A stretch of DNA of 64,000 nucleotides from Clostridium_AM sp900759715 (GCA_900759715.1 CAAEXF010000109.1:1-64000); one strand, 5' to 3'; positions 42,232 to 51,642 are shown, counted from the stretch's first letter. Program-made: numbers and translations. The notes: generated by a model not told the origin, from the letters alone.

Positions 42232-42260
42232 AAGCCTGTATACTTAATGGATACAGGCTT
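42232..42260 (-). terminator. Terminator downstream of the structured repeat
   Basis: AAGCCTGTAT and ATACAGGCTT, a 10-bp stem with a 9-base loop, followed on the minus strand by TTGATTTTT. It would end a leftward transcript that reads through the YcxB-like gene and the structured element at 42316-42440. Confidence 0.7.
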
Positions 42261-42315
42261 AATTTTGCTATTTACTTTTGTGAAAAGACTTTGCTAAGTT
42301 AACTATATTTAAATT

Positions 42316-42440
42316 TTATCCGATGTCTACCGCCACTAACACCCCGACTTCTTAAAGTTGGGAATAAGTGGCGCTACGACCCTGGATAACGGCTTCTAAG
42401 CTTCAGATGGAGTTTAAAACTCCACCTGAAGCCAAGAATC
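42316..42440 (-). repeat. Structured repeat, possible IS605/TnpB-type right-end RNA remnant
   Basis: Two nested hairpins. One is GCTTCAGATGGAGTTT with AAAACTCCACCTGAAGC (42400-42432). The other is GCCACT...CCCCGACTT / AAGTTGGG...AGTGGC (about 42332-42372), a stem with an internal loop. It ends on the minus strand in GGGGTGTTAGTGGCGGTAGA then CATCGGATAA, the motif shared with 1-65 and 24677-24721. GC content is well above its surroundings. Dense structure with a conserved 3' end suggests a guide-RNA-like right end or a small non-autonomous element. No tnpB is nearby. It starts 5 bases after the stop of the upstream gene. Confidence 0.55.
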
Positions 42441-42444
42441 CTGT

Positions 42445-42984
42445 TTATAAGTTCTCCTTAACTACTCCACTATATTGCTCAATTAAATTTATAAACTCAC
42501 CTTTACGCATTGCATCCTGGAAAACTCTTTTTGGAACAATATATGCATTTACAGGACTTATATAGATATAAATATATTCTTTAGTCTCTATAAGTCTCTC
42601 AACGGCATTCCAGTTAGTGTTAGATTGACCCATATTGCTATTTTCTAAAATCCCTTCATGCGTTATTAATATGCTATATCTACCAAAAAGATTTTCTCGT
42701 TTACCTTCATCGAGCATTTTGTTTATCCTTCTTTTTACTACTGATTTAAAATATTTTGGATAGAAAATTATCCATAACAAATATGTAATTACGAATACAG
42801 TTAACCAAAACTTAAAAGGTGCTTTTGTAATCCTTACAAATAAAAATGGTGCAGCTATAAACATTAATGATATTATGTATTGTTGTATAAACAATGTGCG
42901 TTTCATCGTTTTAGATATTGACATATGGTGCATATTATATTCTATATAATCTTCTCTTGTTAAATCATATTCAATTGCAAACAT
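42445..42984 (-). CDS. YcxB-like membrane protein
   Basis: 179-residue protein. The N-terminal MFAIEYDLTREDYIEYNMHH precedes two adjacent membrane helices (about residues 33-75), followed by a soluble C-terminal domain with YSILITHEGILENS, TNWNAVERLIETKEYIYIYI and IVPKRVF, the YcxB-like PH-fold pattern. Function is unknown for the family. ATG at 42984 follows AAGGAAT. The transcript probably runs into the structured repeat directly downstream. Confidence 0.75.
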   Translation of the reverse strand: MFAIEYDLTREDYIEYNMHHMSISKTMKRTLFIQQYIISLMFIAAPFLFVRITKAPFKFWLTVFVITYLLWIIFYPKYFKSVVKRRINKMLDEGKRENLFGRYSILITHEGILENSNMGQSNTNWNAVERLIETKEYIYIYISPVNAYIVPKRVFQDAMRKGEFINLIEQYSGVVKENL

Positions 42985-43349
42985 AAATTAGAATTCCTTT
43001 CTCAGACTTTTCTTAATCTCTTTTAAGTCAGTTATTTTTCTATTACTCTCCTAGATGTTGCTAATTTTAACTTTCCATTATTAACCCAATCTGTAACCCG
43101 TCTGTTATCTTTTTATAATACATTCTTTTAAAATTCATATTTTTTATTTTATCATCTATTAGATATATGTAAAATGAAAAATACATTCCATATTTGGTAC
43201 CGATACCCACAATATCTCTATTATACCTGACAATTTTTAGAAGCATATAGTTTCCCAAACTTGAAAGTTAAATTACATAAAGGAATATACTTACAGTTCT
43301 GTAGTCAGAGTAAATCAGCTATGCCTAGACTATTTCCGGTAGCATATTA
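42985..43349. other. Intergenic region with uncertain short frame
   Basis: Spacer between the MocR gene and the YcxB-like gene, both leftward. A minus-strand frame (43067-43246 from ATG, 59 codons) starts MLLKIVRYNRDIVGIGTKYG but has only a poor GGGAAA-type site and matches nothing I know; it may be a gene remnant. No terminator was recognised for the MocR gene. Confidence 0.3.
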
Positions 43350-44768
43350 TTAATCGTTGAACCATGCATGATTAAGTATTTTTATACCTTCAACAATTTC
43401 ACTTTCAGACATGCTGCCAAAACCAATCAAAATCATATTATTAGAGTACCTATCTTGCCTCATCCAGAACGGTGATACTGGATATACTATTATACCATAA
43501 TCCCTAGCTTTTTTTATTGCTTCTTCTTCACACAATCCATTATTGAACTCCAGCAAAATATGCAATCCCGCGTTTTTTCCATGGATGATAACCCTATCTT
43601 CCATTAATTCATGAATTGTATGAACTAATATATCATGTTTTCTTTTATTTGAAAGACATATTTTTCTTAAATGCCTATCCCAATGACCTAAATGCATAAA
43701 CTGCTGGATTATTTTTTGTTGAATTATTGGAACAGACGCCTGATATCTATTGAAAAGTTTATCATATCTTTCCACTAATGATTGTGGTAATACCATATAA
43801 TTTACACGTAAACTAGGTGACAAAGATTTTGAAAATGTGCCTATATATACAACAGATTCTTTTGAATCAATACTTTGTATTGATGGAATAGGTCTTGAAT
43901 TATATCTTAGCTCACTATCATAATCGTCTTCAATTATAATTCCATTTTTTCTTATAGCCCAATCCAATAGCTTTAATCTTTTTTGAATTGGCATCACTGT
44001 TCCAGTTGGAAACTGATGGGAAGGTGTTACATAAACTATCTTCGCTGAACTATTTTCTAATTCCTCAATATTAATTCCATCTTTCTCCAAACTGATTGGA
44101 ATAACATTATATCCATTATTGATAAATATATCTCTTGCACCAACATATCCTGGATCTTCTAAAGCTATTTGATTAAAATCTCTTCTAAATAATTGGCATA
44201 GTATGCTTAAACAGTACTCCATACCTGAGGAAATAATGATTTGTTCCGGATTACAAGAAACACCTCTTGATTTATTCAAGTATTTCATAATTTCTATTTG
44301 TAATTCCGGTTCTCCTTTTCTTGCTTTATATGAAGTCATATTCTCAGCACTTATAGATGATAAACATTTGTTTGAAATTTTCTTCCATAAACTTAATGGG
44401 AAATCATCAGCACTTAAACTTCCATACTGAAAATCATATTTATAATTCTTATAATCTGTTTCAGATATTATCTTTTCATGTTCTTGATTATTCTTAAATT
44501 TTTCTCCCTTTAGCTTTGAGATTATTAAGCTATCTAGTTTTAAAACAATAAATCCACTACCTGCCTTACTTGCAATGTATCCTTCTGAACAAAGCTGCAG
44601 ATACGCACTTTCAACTGTGTTTCTGCTGACATTTAATGTTGTTGAAAGCGTTCGTGTTGAAGGGAGTTTACTGCCTTCTGAAATTTGTCCTGAAATTATT
44701 TTTTCTTTTATCTGTTCATAAATTTGCAAATATAATGGAGTACTGGAATCACTATGCAGAATAATCAT
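43350..44768 (-). CDS. MocR-type regulator (GntR helix-turn-helix fused to aminotransferase fold)
   Basis: 472 residues. The N-terminal GntR winged helix is PLYLQIYEQIKEKIISGQIS, then LPSTRTLSTTLNVSRNTV. From about residue 110 a type I aminotransferase-like domain has IIISSGMEYCLSILCQL, ALEDPGYVGARD, IEDDYDSELRY and YIGTFSKSLSPSLRVNYMV, whose Lys (FSKSL) should bind PLP. MocR proteins such as PdxR and GabR use PLP as sensor or cofactor. ATG at 44768 follows GAGGGGTGG. It diverges from a CGGC protein and a PNPOx-fold protein, which are its likely targets. Confidence 0.9.
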   Translation of the reverse strand: MIILHSDSSTPLYLQIYEQIKEKIISGQISEGSKLPSTRTLSTTLNVSRNTVESAYLQLCSEGYIASKAGSGFIVLKLDSLIISKLKGEKFKNNQEHEKIISETDYKNYKYDFQYGSLSADDFPLSLWKKISNKCLSSISAENMTSYKARKGEPELQIEIMKYLNKSRGVSCNPEQIIISSGMEYCLSILCQLFRRDFNQIALEDPGYVGARDIFINNGYNVIPISLEKDGINIEELENSSAKIVYVTPSHQFPTGTVMPIQKRLKLLDWAIRKNGIIIEDDYDSELRYNSRPIPSIQSIDSKESVVYIGTFSKSLSPSLRVNYMVLPQSLVERYDKLFNRYQASVPIIQQKIIQQFMHLGHWDRHLRKICLSNKRKHDILVHTIHELMEDRVIIHGKNAGLHILLEFNNGLCEEEAIKKARDYGIIVYPVSPFWMRQDRYSNNMILIGFGSMSESEIVEGIKILNHAWFND

Positions 44769-44947
44769 CTTTATAAACCACCCCTCACAAACTGTATCCT
44801 ATAAAATAATTAAAACTGGCACTTTTGAACATTACAGTTTGATTGTATAATTGTTCTATGGAAAAGTCAACGGACTCGTAATGAAGACTTTTTAGGTAGT
44901 TTATTTTAAAAAATCAGATAATTATTTTTAAAAAGGGGGAGAAATCA

Positions 44948-45367
44948 ATGAATACAAAATATGTGGTTATTATTCAATGTGATATTGCACATAGACGCTG
45001 CAGCGGTTTCGCTTGCACAAATGCTTTTTATAATAAAGAGGAAGTCTTTAAGAACTATGATGACACCACTAGATATATTTCCTTTACCTGCGGCGGCTGC
45101 TGTGGAAAGGGAATTGCCGCTAAATTAGAACATCTTTCTAAAAAATTGAGAATTGAAAATAATATAAGCAAAGATGAAGTCGCTGTACACTTATCTTCTT
45201 GTATGGCAACAGATCATCATCATTATGATAGATGTCCTCATATTGACTATATAAAGAATATTGTATTAAAAAAGGGTTATAAAAATGTTATAGAAGGATC
45301 TTTCATAAGTAAAAATGCAGAAAAGAAGAGAGAAGAAGGTATTTATAATTGTTACAGCGATTCATAG
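44948..45367 (+). CDS. CGGC-domain putative metal-binding protein
   Basis: 139-residue soluble protein rich in Cys. Landmarks are VVIIQCDIAHRRCSGFACTN, the name-giving FTCGGCCGKGIAAKLEHL and LSSCMATDHHHYDRCPHIDY. The conserved Cys and His probably bind a metal or Fe-S cluster; function is unknown. ATG at 44948 follows AAGGGGGAG. A TATAAT box lies about 100 bases upstream in the region shared with the divergent MocR gene. The PNPOx-fold gene starts 22 bases downstream, so the two form an operon. Confidence 0.85.
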   Translation: MNTKYVVIIQCDIAHRRCSGFACTNAFYNKEEVFKNYDDTTRYISFTCGGCCGKGIAAKLEHLSKKLRIENNISKDEVAVHLSSCMATDHHHYDRCPHIDYIKNIVLKKGYKNVIEGSFISKNAEKKREEGIYNCYSDS

Positions 45368-45389
45368 AATTTCAGAGGAGGAATCATAA

Positions 45390-45761
45390 ATGTTAAACGA
45401 AAAATTACTTGAAGTTATTTCTCACGAAGGAGTGACAGCTATCGCCTCTTGCAGTAATAACGAAGTGCATGTAGTTAATACTTGGAACTCATATATTAAT
45501 ACTACTGAAGATGGTAGATTATTAATACCAGCTGCTGGGATGCGTAAAACACAAAAGAACGTAGAATTAAATAATAAAGTTAAAGTAACTGTAGGAAGTA
45601 AAGAAGTTATGGGACATAAATACTTAGGTACAGGCTTCCTAATTGAAGGAACTGCAAAATTCGTTGAATCAGGCTCAGAATTTGATATGATGAAAGAAAA
45701 ATACCCTTTCTTAAGTAGGGTTTTAGAGATAACAGTTACATCTGCAAAGCAAACACTTTAG
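45390..45761 (+). CDS. Pyridoxamine 5'-phosphate oxidase-fold flavoprotein
   Basis: 123-residue FMN-binding split-barrel protein: GVTAIASCSNNEVHVVNTWN, LLIPAAGMRKTQKNVELNNK and GTGFLIEGTAKFVESG follow the small PNPOx-like fold. It is shorter than true PdxH and lacks its C-terminal dimerisation region, so it is more likely a flavin reductase-like or unknown oxidoreductase. ATG at 45390 has GAGGAGG. Operon partner of the CGGC protein and divergent from a MocR regulator, a regulator class often tied to vitamin B6 chemistry. Confidence 0.8.
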   Translation: MLNEKLLEVISHEGVTAIASCSNNEVHVVNTWNSYINTTEDGRLLIPAAGMRKTQKNVELNNKVKVTVGSKEVMGHKYLGTGFLIEGTAKFVESGSEFDMMKEKYPFLSRVLEITVTSAKQTL

Positions 45762-45785
45762 TGTTATATTATCTAGCTTCAGAAA

Positions 45786-45815
45786 ATGAGCACTTTTATT
45801 AAATAAAGTGCTCAT
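45786..45815 (+). terminator. Hairpin after the PNPOx-fold gene
   Basis: Perfect 11-bp stem (ATGAGCACTTT with AAAGTGCTCAT) with an 8-base AT loop, 25 bases after the stop. The T-run is missing on the + strand, so it may be a processing or weak termination signal. Confidence 0.6.
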
Positions 45816-45938
45816 CAGGCTAGTCTAGCACCAATCTTCCCACTGAGGGGGTGTATAATCACTAGTAACCTGTTAATTTTTGTATTATGAATTTTGAAGC
45901 TTTTCTAGAGGACGAATTCAAAGAAAAAATATATAAGT

Positions 45939-46409
45939 TTATAATGAAATAAGATTTTGTTTCTTTAAAAATTTATAGAATGTGTAAGAAATAACTAATG
46001 AAATAAAATATGAAAAGTATGTTGCTATTATATTCCAATGATTATAGTAAACTACTCTGCCCATCCATACTCCATACCACTCTATTAATGTAAGCGTTAA
46101 ACCCGTCACCGGTAATAGAATATAAACTCTAATATGATATTTTCTCATAAGTTCAATAGTAACACATGGATAGAGGCAAAATAACCCTATGCTAAAGGGT
46201 AGTGCTGAAAGATTATTAAGATTAAAAGGATATAGGTGCCAAAAATAGTAAAATCCTAAATCGTTAACTATAAATGATATAACACTGGCAAAGGGAGCTA
46301 TATAATATATAATTTTATATTCACGAATAATAGTTAAAGCAATTATCCAAGGAATAATAAAGCCTAAAACAATATTTAAAACCATGAACTGCACCTCCGC
46401 TTTGTTCAT
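45939..46409 (-). CDS. CBO0543-family membrane protein
   Basis: 156-residue integral membrane protein with five hydrophobic helices: VLNIVLGFIIPWIIALTII, YIAPFASVISFIVNDLGFYYF, SIGLFCLYPCVTIEL, YILLPVTGLTLTLIEWYG and a C-terminal span. The length and helix pattern match the CBO0543 group found in clostridia and bacilli, function unknown. ATG at 46409 is preceded by GGAG at some distance (AAAGGAGAAATTATAGAA). It lies downstream of pepV on the same strand but beyond pepV's terminator. Confidence 0.7.
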   Translation of the reverse strand: MNKAEVQFMVLNIVLGFIIPWIIALTIIREYKIIYYIAPFASVISFIVNDLGFYYFWHLYPFNLNNLSALPFSIGLFCLYPCVTIELMRKYHIRVYILLPVTGLTLTLIEWYGVWMGRVVYYNHWNIIATYFSYFISLVISYTFYKFLKKQNLISL

Positions 46410-46486
46410 TTCTATAATTTCTCCTTTATTAAAAACTTTATGCTATACCATATAATTTACAGTAAATAATTTTTTCAATAATAACA

Positions 46487-46518
46487 AAAAAAGCGACCGG
46501 CTTTTACCAGTCGCTTTT
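46487..46518 (-). terminator. Terminator of pepV
   Basis: AAAAGCGACCGG and CCAGTCGCTTTT, a 12-bp stem with one G-U pair, followed on the minus strand by TTTTTTT. It starts 10 bases after the pepV stop. Confidence 0.85.
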
Positions 46519-46527
46519 AATTTTAAA

Positions 46528-47916
46528 TTATTTTGCAAGTTCATATAATGTATGAGCATATATTTTAGCATTCATAATAAGATCGCCAATTTCAATATAC
46601 TCATTAGCCTGATGGTCAAGATCTGGCTTTCCTGGGAATATTGGTCCAAAACCAACTATGTTTGGAAGTTCCTTAGCATAAGTTCCTCCACCTATTCCAT
46701 AAGCCTTTGCTTCTTCACCTGTCTGCTCAGTGTAAACTTTAAGAAGAGTTTTAACTAACTCACCATCTTCTGGATAGTAAAGAGGCTCATCAGCATCTAT
46801 TCTCTCCATTTTAGCACCACATTCAGCAAATCTTTCAGAAAGCTTATTCATTATTTCATCACCCTTCATTGTAACAGGGTATCTCATATCTATCCAAAGA
46901 TCTGCCATTTCTTCGTTAAAGTCAGCTACTCCAACATTTAATGATAATTTTCCTGATGGTTTATCTTCACATGCTATTCCAAGTGAAGTACCTTCTGTTT
47001 CTGATCCAACATTCTTGTTAAAGAAATTGATATAATCTGCAAGTCCACAAGTTCCTTTAGCAATTGTTCCTAAAAACTCCATTGCATACATTACAGCATT
47101 TTTTCCTAATTCTGGCATACTACCATGAGCTGATACTCCAAAGGATTTTACAACAACATCCCCATCAACAATTTCAGCTTTCATATTGTATCCTGTTTTA
47201 GCCGCAAATTCTTTTACAGAATTAACAATACTTTCTCCATCCTTTGTAGCTATTACAACCTCACATTTATCTGGGACCATATTAGGTCTTATTCCACCTT
47301 TTATTGATTTAATTGCAAGTCCACAGTTGCAAGGCTTTAAAGGTTTAACAACGTGAAATCTTCTTATACCTTTTTCTGCATTTATAACAGGATACATAGC
47401 ATCTGGTGTAAATCCAGCAACTGGAGCCTTTTCTTTCTTATTGTAAATATGCATTTCGCCGCTTCCTGTTTCTTCATTTGTTCCAAAAATAATTCTAACT
47501 TTCTTTGAAAGTGGCATATTAAGTTCCTTTATAGCTTTTAGTCCGAAAAGCGCTGCCATTATTGGACCCTTATCATCCAACGTACCTCTTCCAAACATTT
47601 TATCATCATGAATTTCTGCTCCATATGGTGGATGAATCCAGTTATCTCCTTCAGGAACTACATCCATATGGCCAAGAACTGCCACATAATCTTCTCCTTC
47701 ACCATACTCTACATATCCGTAGTATCCTTCTTCTTTGTATGTCTTAAATCCAAGGCTTTTAGAGATTTCAAGTGCCTTATCAAGTGCCTTTGCTACGCCC
47801 TCACCAAAAGGCATGCCTGGCTTTCCTTCTTCTTCAATACTCTTAATTTTAATTACTTCTTGAGTTGCCTTAATAAGTTCTTCTTTCATTTCATCAATTT
47901 TTTTATTAAGTTCCAT
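46528..47916 (-). CDS. pepV: Dipeptidase PepV (M20 family)
   Basis: 462-residue cytosolic dinuclear zinc peptidase that cleaves dipeptides and some short peptides with free N-termini. Metal and catalytic motifs are VLGHMDVVPEGDNW (His and catalytic Asp), GTLDDKGPIMAAL (bridging Asp), FGTNEETGSGEM (Glu pair), FTPDAMYPV and a C-terminal FGPIFPGKPDLDHQANE with the last His. The lid domain in the middle is of the PepV/carnosinase type. ATG at 47916 follows AGGAGG. It is transcribed alone. Confidence 0.92.
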   Translation of the reverse strand: MELNKKIDEMKEELIKATQEVIKIKSIEEEGKPGMPFGEGVAKALDKALEISKSLGFKTYKEEGYYGYVEYGEGEDYVAVLGHMDVVPEGDNWIHPPYGAEIHDDKMFGRGTLDDKGPIMAALFGLKAIKELNMPLSKKVRIIFGTNEETGSGEMHIYNKKEKAPVAGFTPDAMYPVINAEKGIRRFHVVKPLKPCNCGLAIKSIKGGIRPNMVPDKCEVVIATKDGESIVNSVKEFAAKTGYNMKAEIVDGDVVVKSFGVSAHGSMPELGKNAVMYAMEFLGTIAKGTCGLADYINFFNKNVGSETEGTSLGIACEDKPSGKLSLNVGVADFNEEMADLWIDMRYPVTMKGDEIMNKLSERFAECGAKMERIDADEPLYYPEDGELVKTLLKVYTEQTGEEAKAYGIGGGTYAKELPNIVGFGPIFPGKPDLDHQANEYIEIGDLIMNAKIYAHTLYELAK

Positions 47917-48150
47917 ATCTTTTCCTCCTATTTTTAATATTTTTTACAAAGAGTAATAGATTTTTATCTATGGCACATTTTGTATATTTTTATTGTATAC
48001 CTCTTCTTACACTTTTTCAACGAAATTGAATTATTTGTTGAATTCATCATTATTTTTGCTAAAAATCCGTCAATTTTACAATTAGACTTAAATATATTTA
48101 CTCCATTATTAAAGGGTTAGTTCTTTTCTAACTTTTCCATTGTAATAAAA

Positions 48151-50424
48151 TCATTTAATATAAATATATTTCCTTAAGTATTTTCCTGTAATAGAAAAAT
48201 TTTGGTTTATTAAATCTCTAGGCTCTCCTTGAAATATAACTTTTCCTCCTTCTTGACCTGCTCCTGGACCTAGATCTATGATCCAATCTGCTTGACTCAT
48301 TATATCAAGATTATGTTCTATTACAATTAGTGTACTCCCTTGGTTAACAATGCGATTCATAATTGTTATAAGTTGTGACACATCGGACATGTGCAGTCCT
48401 GTAGTAGGTTCATCTAATACATATATATTCCCTTCCTTTTCTAACTCTGCTGCAAGCTTAACCCTTTGAAGTTCACCGCCAGATAGTGTGTCTAAAGGCT
48501 GACCAAGAGTAATATAGCCTATTCCTACATCTTTTAGACTTCTTAAAGTAGGTATTATTTCTTTCTCATCGAAAAATTCCATAGCCTCATCAATTGTCAT
48601 CCTAAGAACTTCACTAATATTTTTCTTTCGTAATTTAAACTTCAGCACTTCTTTAGTGAACCTATCTCCTTGGCATGCCTCACAAACACCTACAATAGTA
48701 TCCATAAAAGCTAAATCAGTATATGTTATTCCTAAACCCTTACATTCCGGACAAGCTCCCTGGGAATTAAAGCTGAAAAGAGATGCTTCCATATTATTCT
48801 CTTTTGCAAACAACTTTCTGATAAAATCAAAAATTCCTGTGAAAGTAGCGATATTAGAACGCTTAGACGCCTGAATTGCCCTTTGATCTATAAAAATTGC
48901 TTCAGGATAATATTGTGGTAGTACTTGGTTTATGAGAGTGCTTTTGCCCGAACCAGCTACTCCTGTAACTACAGTCAGAACACCTATAGGAATATCAACA
49001 GAAACCTCTTTCAAATTATTCAAAGAAGCCTGTTTTATAGATAACCATCCTTTAGGTTCTCTGGTACTTTTCTTCAAACTAGATCTATAATTCAAAAACT
49101 TTCCAGTCAATGTATCTGCTTCTAATAATCCTTCCACTTCTCCCTCATACATAATATTTCCGCCTTTTGTGCCAGCTTTTGGCCCCATATCAATCACATG
49201 GTCTGCAATTTTAATAACATCGGGATCATGTTCCACTATTAAAACGGTATTACCTTTATCTCTTAATAACTTTAAAAGATTATTGATTCTATTTACATCA
49301 TGGGGATGAAGACCAATACTTGGCTCATCAAAAATATAAGTAATATCTGTTAAGCTGCTTCCCAGCTGACGAACCATTTTTATCCTTTGAGACTCACCTC
49401 CAGAAAGAGTTGCTGTTTCTCGACTCAAACTTAAATAGCCTAGTCCTATAGAATTCAAATGCTCCATCCGATTGATGATAGCTTCCACCATTGTATATGC
49501 AGAAGGTTCTTTAATAGTTCCCATAAAGCTAATTAAGTCACTGATTTGCATTCTTGTGCAATCCGCAATATTTTTATCCTTTATCTTACACTCCAATACC
49601 TCTTCCTTAAGTCTTGCACCCTTACACAATGGACAAATAGCCCTTGCAACCACATAGTCAATCTCCTCCTTATATAGTTCCGCTCCCCTAGATTCTTTAT
49701 TTAAAAAAGTTCTTTCAATTCTTGGGACAATTCCCTCATACTTTGAAGTGGTAGGCCAACCGTCAGTAGGATTTGGTGGCTTAAAACCGGTTTTATAAAG
49801 CAGTGTATCCCATTCATCCGAACTATAATCTTTAAGCTTTTTGTCATTATCAAAAAGACCTGAACAGACATAACGTTTCCATCTCCACCCTCCTGGTTCA
49901 AAAGTTGGAAACAGAATAGCCCCTTCATTTAAGGATTTATTTTTATCAAATAACCTTTCAACATTTATTGTATCTACCTTTCCTAATCCTTCACATTTAG
50001 GACACATTCCTATAGGATTATTGAAGGAAAATACATCAGAGTACCCTACAAAAGGCTTCCCAATCCGTGAGAATAGCAAACGCAGTAAGGAATAAATATC
50101 TGTTATAGTTCCAACTGTTGACCTTGAATTTCCACCGATTCTCTTTTGACTAATTACAATTGCTACAGAGAGATTCCCGATAGAATCTACATCAGGATGT
50201 CCGTAATGTGGGAGACGATGACGTATAAAACTTGAATAGGTTTCATTTAATTGACGTTGTGACTCTGCTGCAATTGTATCGAATACGAGAGATGACTTTC
50301 CAGAGCCTGAAACACCTGTAAAAACAGTAATTTGCTTCTTTGGAACTCTTATATCAATATTCTTTAGGTTTTTTTCTCTAGCTCCAATAACATGTATATT
50401 ATTATCAAATTTTTCTTTTCTCAT
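48151..50424 (-). CDS. UvrA-like ABC protein, short class II (UvrA2/DrrC type)
   Basis: 757 residues, against about 940 for canonical UvrA. It has two ABC modules: GVSGSGKSS, LSGGESQR and YIFDEPSIGLH in the first, and GVAGSGKST, LSGGELQR and YVLDEPTTGLH in the second. Cys pairs for zinc are at CPKCEGLG, CPLCKGAR, CPECKGLG and CEACQGDRF. The missing region corresponds largely to the UvrB-binding domain, so it is not expected to replace UvrA in repair. UvrA2/DrrC-type proteins are linked to drug or DNA-intercalator tolerance. ATG at 50424 follows AGGAG. It diverges from a WYL regulator. Confidence 0.88.
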   Translation of the reverse strand: MRKEKFDNNIHVIGAREKNLKNIDIRVPKKQITVFTGVSGSGKSSLVFDTIAAESQRQLNETYSSFIRHRLPHYGHPDVDSIGNLSVAIVISQKRIGGNSRSTVGTITDIYSLLRLLFSRIGKPFVGYSDVFSFNNPIGMCPKCEGLGKVDTINVERLFDKNKSLNEGAILFPTFEPGGWRWKRYVCSGLFDNDKKLKDYSSDEWDTLLYKTGFKPPNPTDGWPTTSKYEGIVPRIERTFLNKESRGAELYKEEIDYVVARAICPLCKGARLKEEVLECKIKDKNIADCTRMQISDLISFMGTIKEPSAYTMVEAIINRMEHLNSIGLGYLSLSRETATLSGGESQRIKMVRQLGSSLTDITYIFDEPSIGLHPHDVNRINNLLKLLRDKGNTVLIVEHDPDVIKIADHVIDMGPKAGTKGGNIMYEGEVEGLLEADTLTGKFLNYRSSLKKSTREPKGWLSIKQASLNNLKEVSVDIPIGVLTVVTGVAGSGKSTLINQVLPQYYPEAIFIDQRAIQASKRSNIATFTGIFDFIRKLFAKENNMEASLFSFNSQGACPECKGLGITYTDLAFMDTIVGVCEACQGDRFTKEVLKFKLRKKNISEVLRMTIDEAMEFFDEKEIIPTLRSLKDVGIGYITLGQPLDTLSGGELQRVKLAAELEKEGNIYVLDEPTTGLHMSDVSQLITIMNRIVNQGSTLIVIEHNLDIMSQADWIIDLGPGAGQEGGKVIFQGEPRDLINQNFSITGKYLRKYIYIK

Positions 50425-50684
50425 AGTAATCTCCTTTCACTAAACCTGTTTTTATGCTTAATGGCACTATTAAAACTCTAAACTTTGCTATTCTCTAAGT
50501 CACAAGCATATTAACAAATATTGATAATACTCTTACTTGAATTAATCTTTTAATTTAACAAGCATATATACTTTGAGTATCTACCATAAATACTGTATAC
50601 TAAAAACATGACAATTGTTGTCTATTTTTATTAAGATTAATCTCTACATCATAAAAATAGTTCCTGTTGTAAAGGAGAGTTTAT

Positions 50685-51617
50685 ATGTCAAAAGCTAAGA
50701 GAATATTTGATTTAATTATGTATGTAAATACTAAAAGAAATTTTACTGCTCAAGATGTTGCATATGAATTCAACATATCTGTTAGAACTGCACATAGATA
50801 TTTAATGGAAATAAGTGAATTAGGGGTTCCTATATATACAGAGCAAGGTAGAAATGGTGGATATCGCACACTAGAAAACAGAGTTCTTCCTCCAATTACA
50901 TTTGATGAGAACGAAGCTACAGCAATTTTCTTTGCCTTTCAATCACTAAAATATTATAAATCATTACCCTTTGATACAAATATCGATTCAGCTTCTAGAA
51001 AATTGTATGCTAGTCTTCCTGAGGATGCTAAAAAGAAGATAAGTCGCTTAGAATCTCTCATATGTTTATGGAACCCAAAACGAAATATTGCTTCACCCTT
51101 CTTGAAGGATATAGTTGAAGCATCTATTCAGAACAATATATTAATAATTGAATATTTATCAAAATCAAAGAATAAAAAAAGAGAAGTTAAACCAATAGGG
51201 ACCTATGCATATGACGGACTTTGGTATATGCCTGCTTTAGACCTTGAAAAAAATAAGGTCTTATTATTTAGAGTTGATAGAATACTATCCTTAGAAATTT
51301 CCAAAAGAACTTATGAGTTTCCAATGAATTTAATAGATTGGTTTGATAGCTATACAGTTAAAACACCTGTGAGATTATATGTTGAGCTAACAAGAGAAGG
51401 GATAAGACAGTGTCAAAGTAAGCCATGGTTAGAGCCTCATATTATTATTACTGATGATGAAAATGCATATATTGACACAATAATCGATAGAAGCGAGATA
51501 GACTTTGTTTCTAACTATTTTGTTCAGCTAGGTACTTGTGCAAAAGTTATTGAACCACAAGAAATAGTGGATAATATAAAAAGGCAAGCTTATAATCTGA
51601 TAAACCATTATATATAG
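50685..51617 (+). CDS. HTH/WYL-domain transcriptional regulator (YafY type)
   Basis: 310 residues. The N-terminal HTH_11 domain is NFTAQDVAYEFNISVRTAHR then YLMEISELGVPIYTEQGRNGG, followed by the PPITFDENEATAI linker. A WYL domain from about residue 145 has NNILIIEYLSKSKNKKREV, IGTYAYDGLWYMPAL and LLFRVDRILSLEI, and a WCX-like C-terminus follows. WYL domains bind nucleic acid or nucleotides, and such proteins often respond to DNA damage. ATG at 50685 follows AAAGGAG. It diverges from the UvrA2-type gene, its most likely target. Confidence 0.88.
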   Translation: MSKAKRIFDLIMYVNTKRNFTAQDVAYEFNISVRTAHRYLMEISELGVPIYTEQGRNGGYRTLENRVLPPITFDENEATAIFFAFQSLKYYKSLPFDTNIDSASRKLYASLPEDAKKKISRLESLICLWNPKRNIASPFLKDIVEASIQNNILIIEYLSKSKNKKREVKPIGTYAYDGLWYMPALDLEKNKVLLFRVDRILSLEISKRTYEFPMNLIDWFDSYTVKTPVRLYVELTREGIRQCQSKPWLEPHIIITDDENAYIDTIIDRSEIDFVSNYFVQLGTCAKVIEPQEIVDNIKRQAYNLINHYI

Positions 51618-51642
51618 CCAAAATCAATATAGTTCTGTTAAC

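Noticed and set aside
43067..43246. Minus-strand 59-codon frame (starts MLLKIVRYNRD)
   Set aside because: Weak start signal and no known similarity; possibly a decayed gene.
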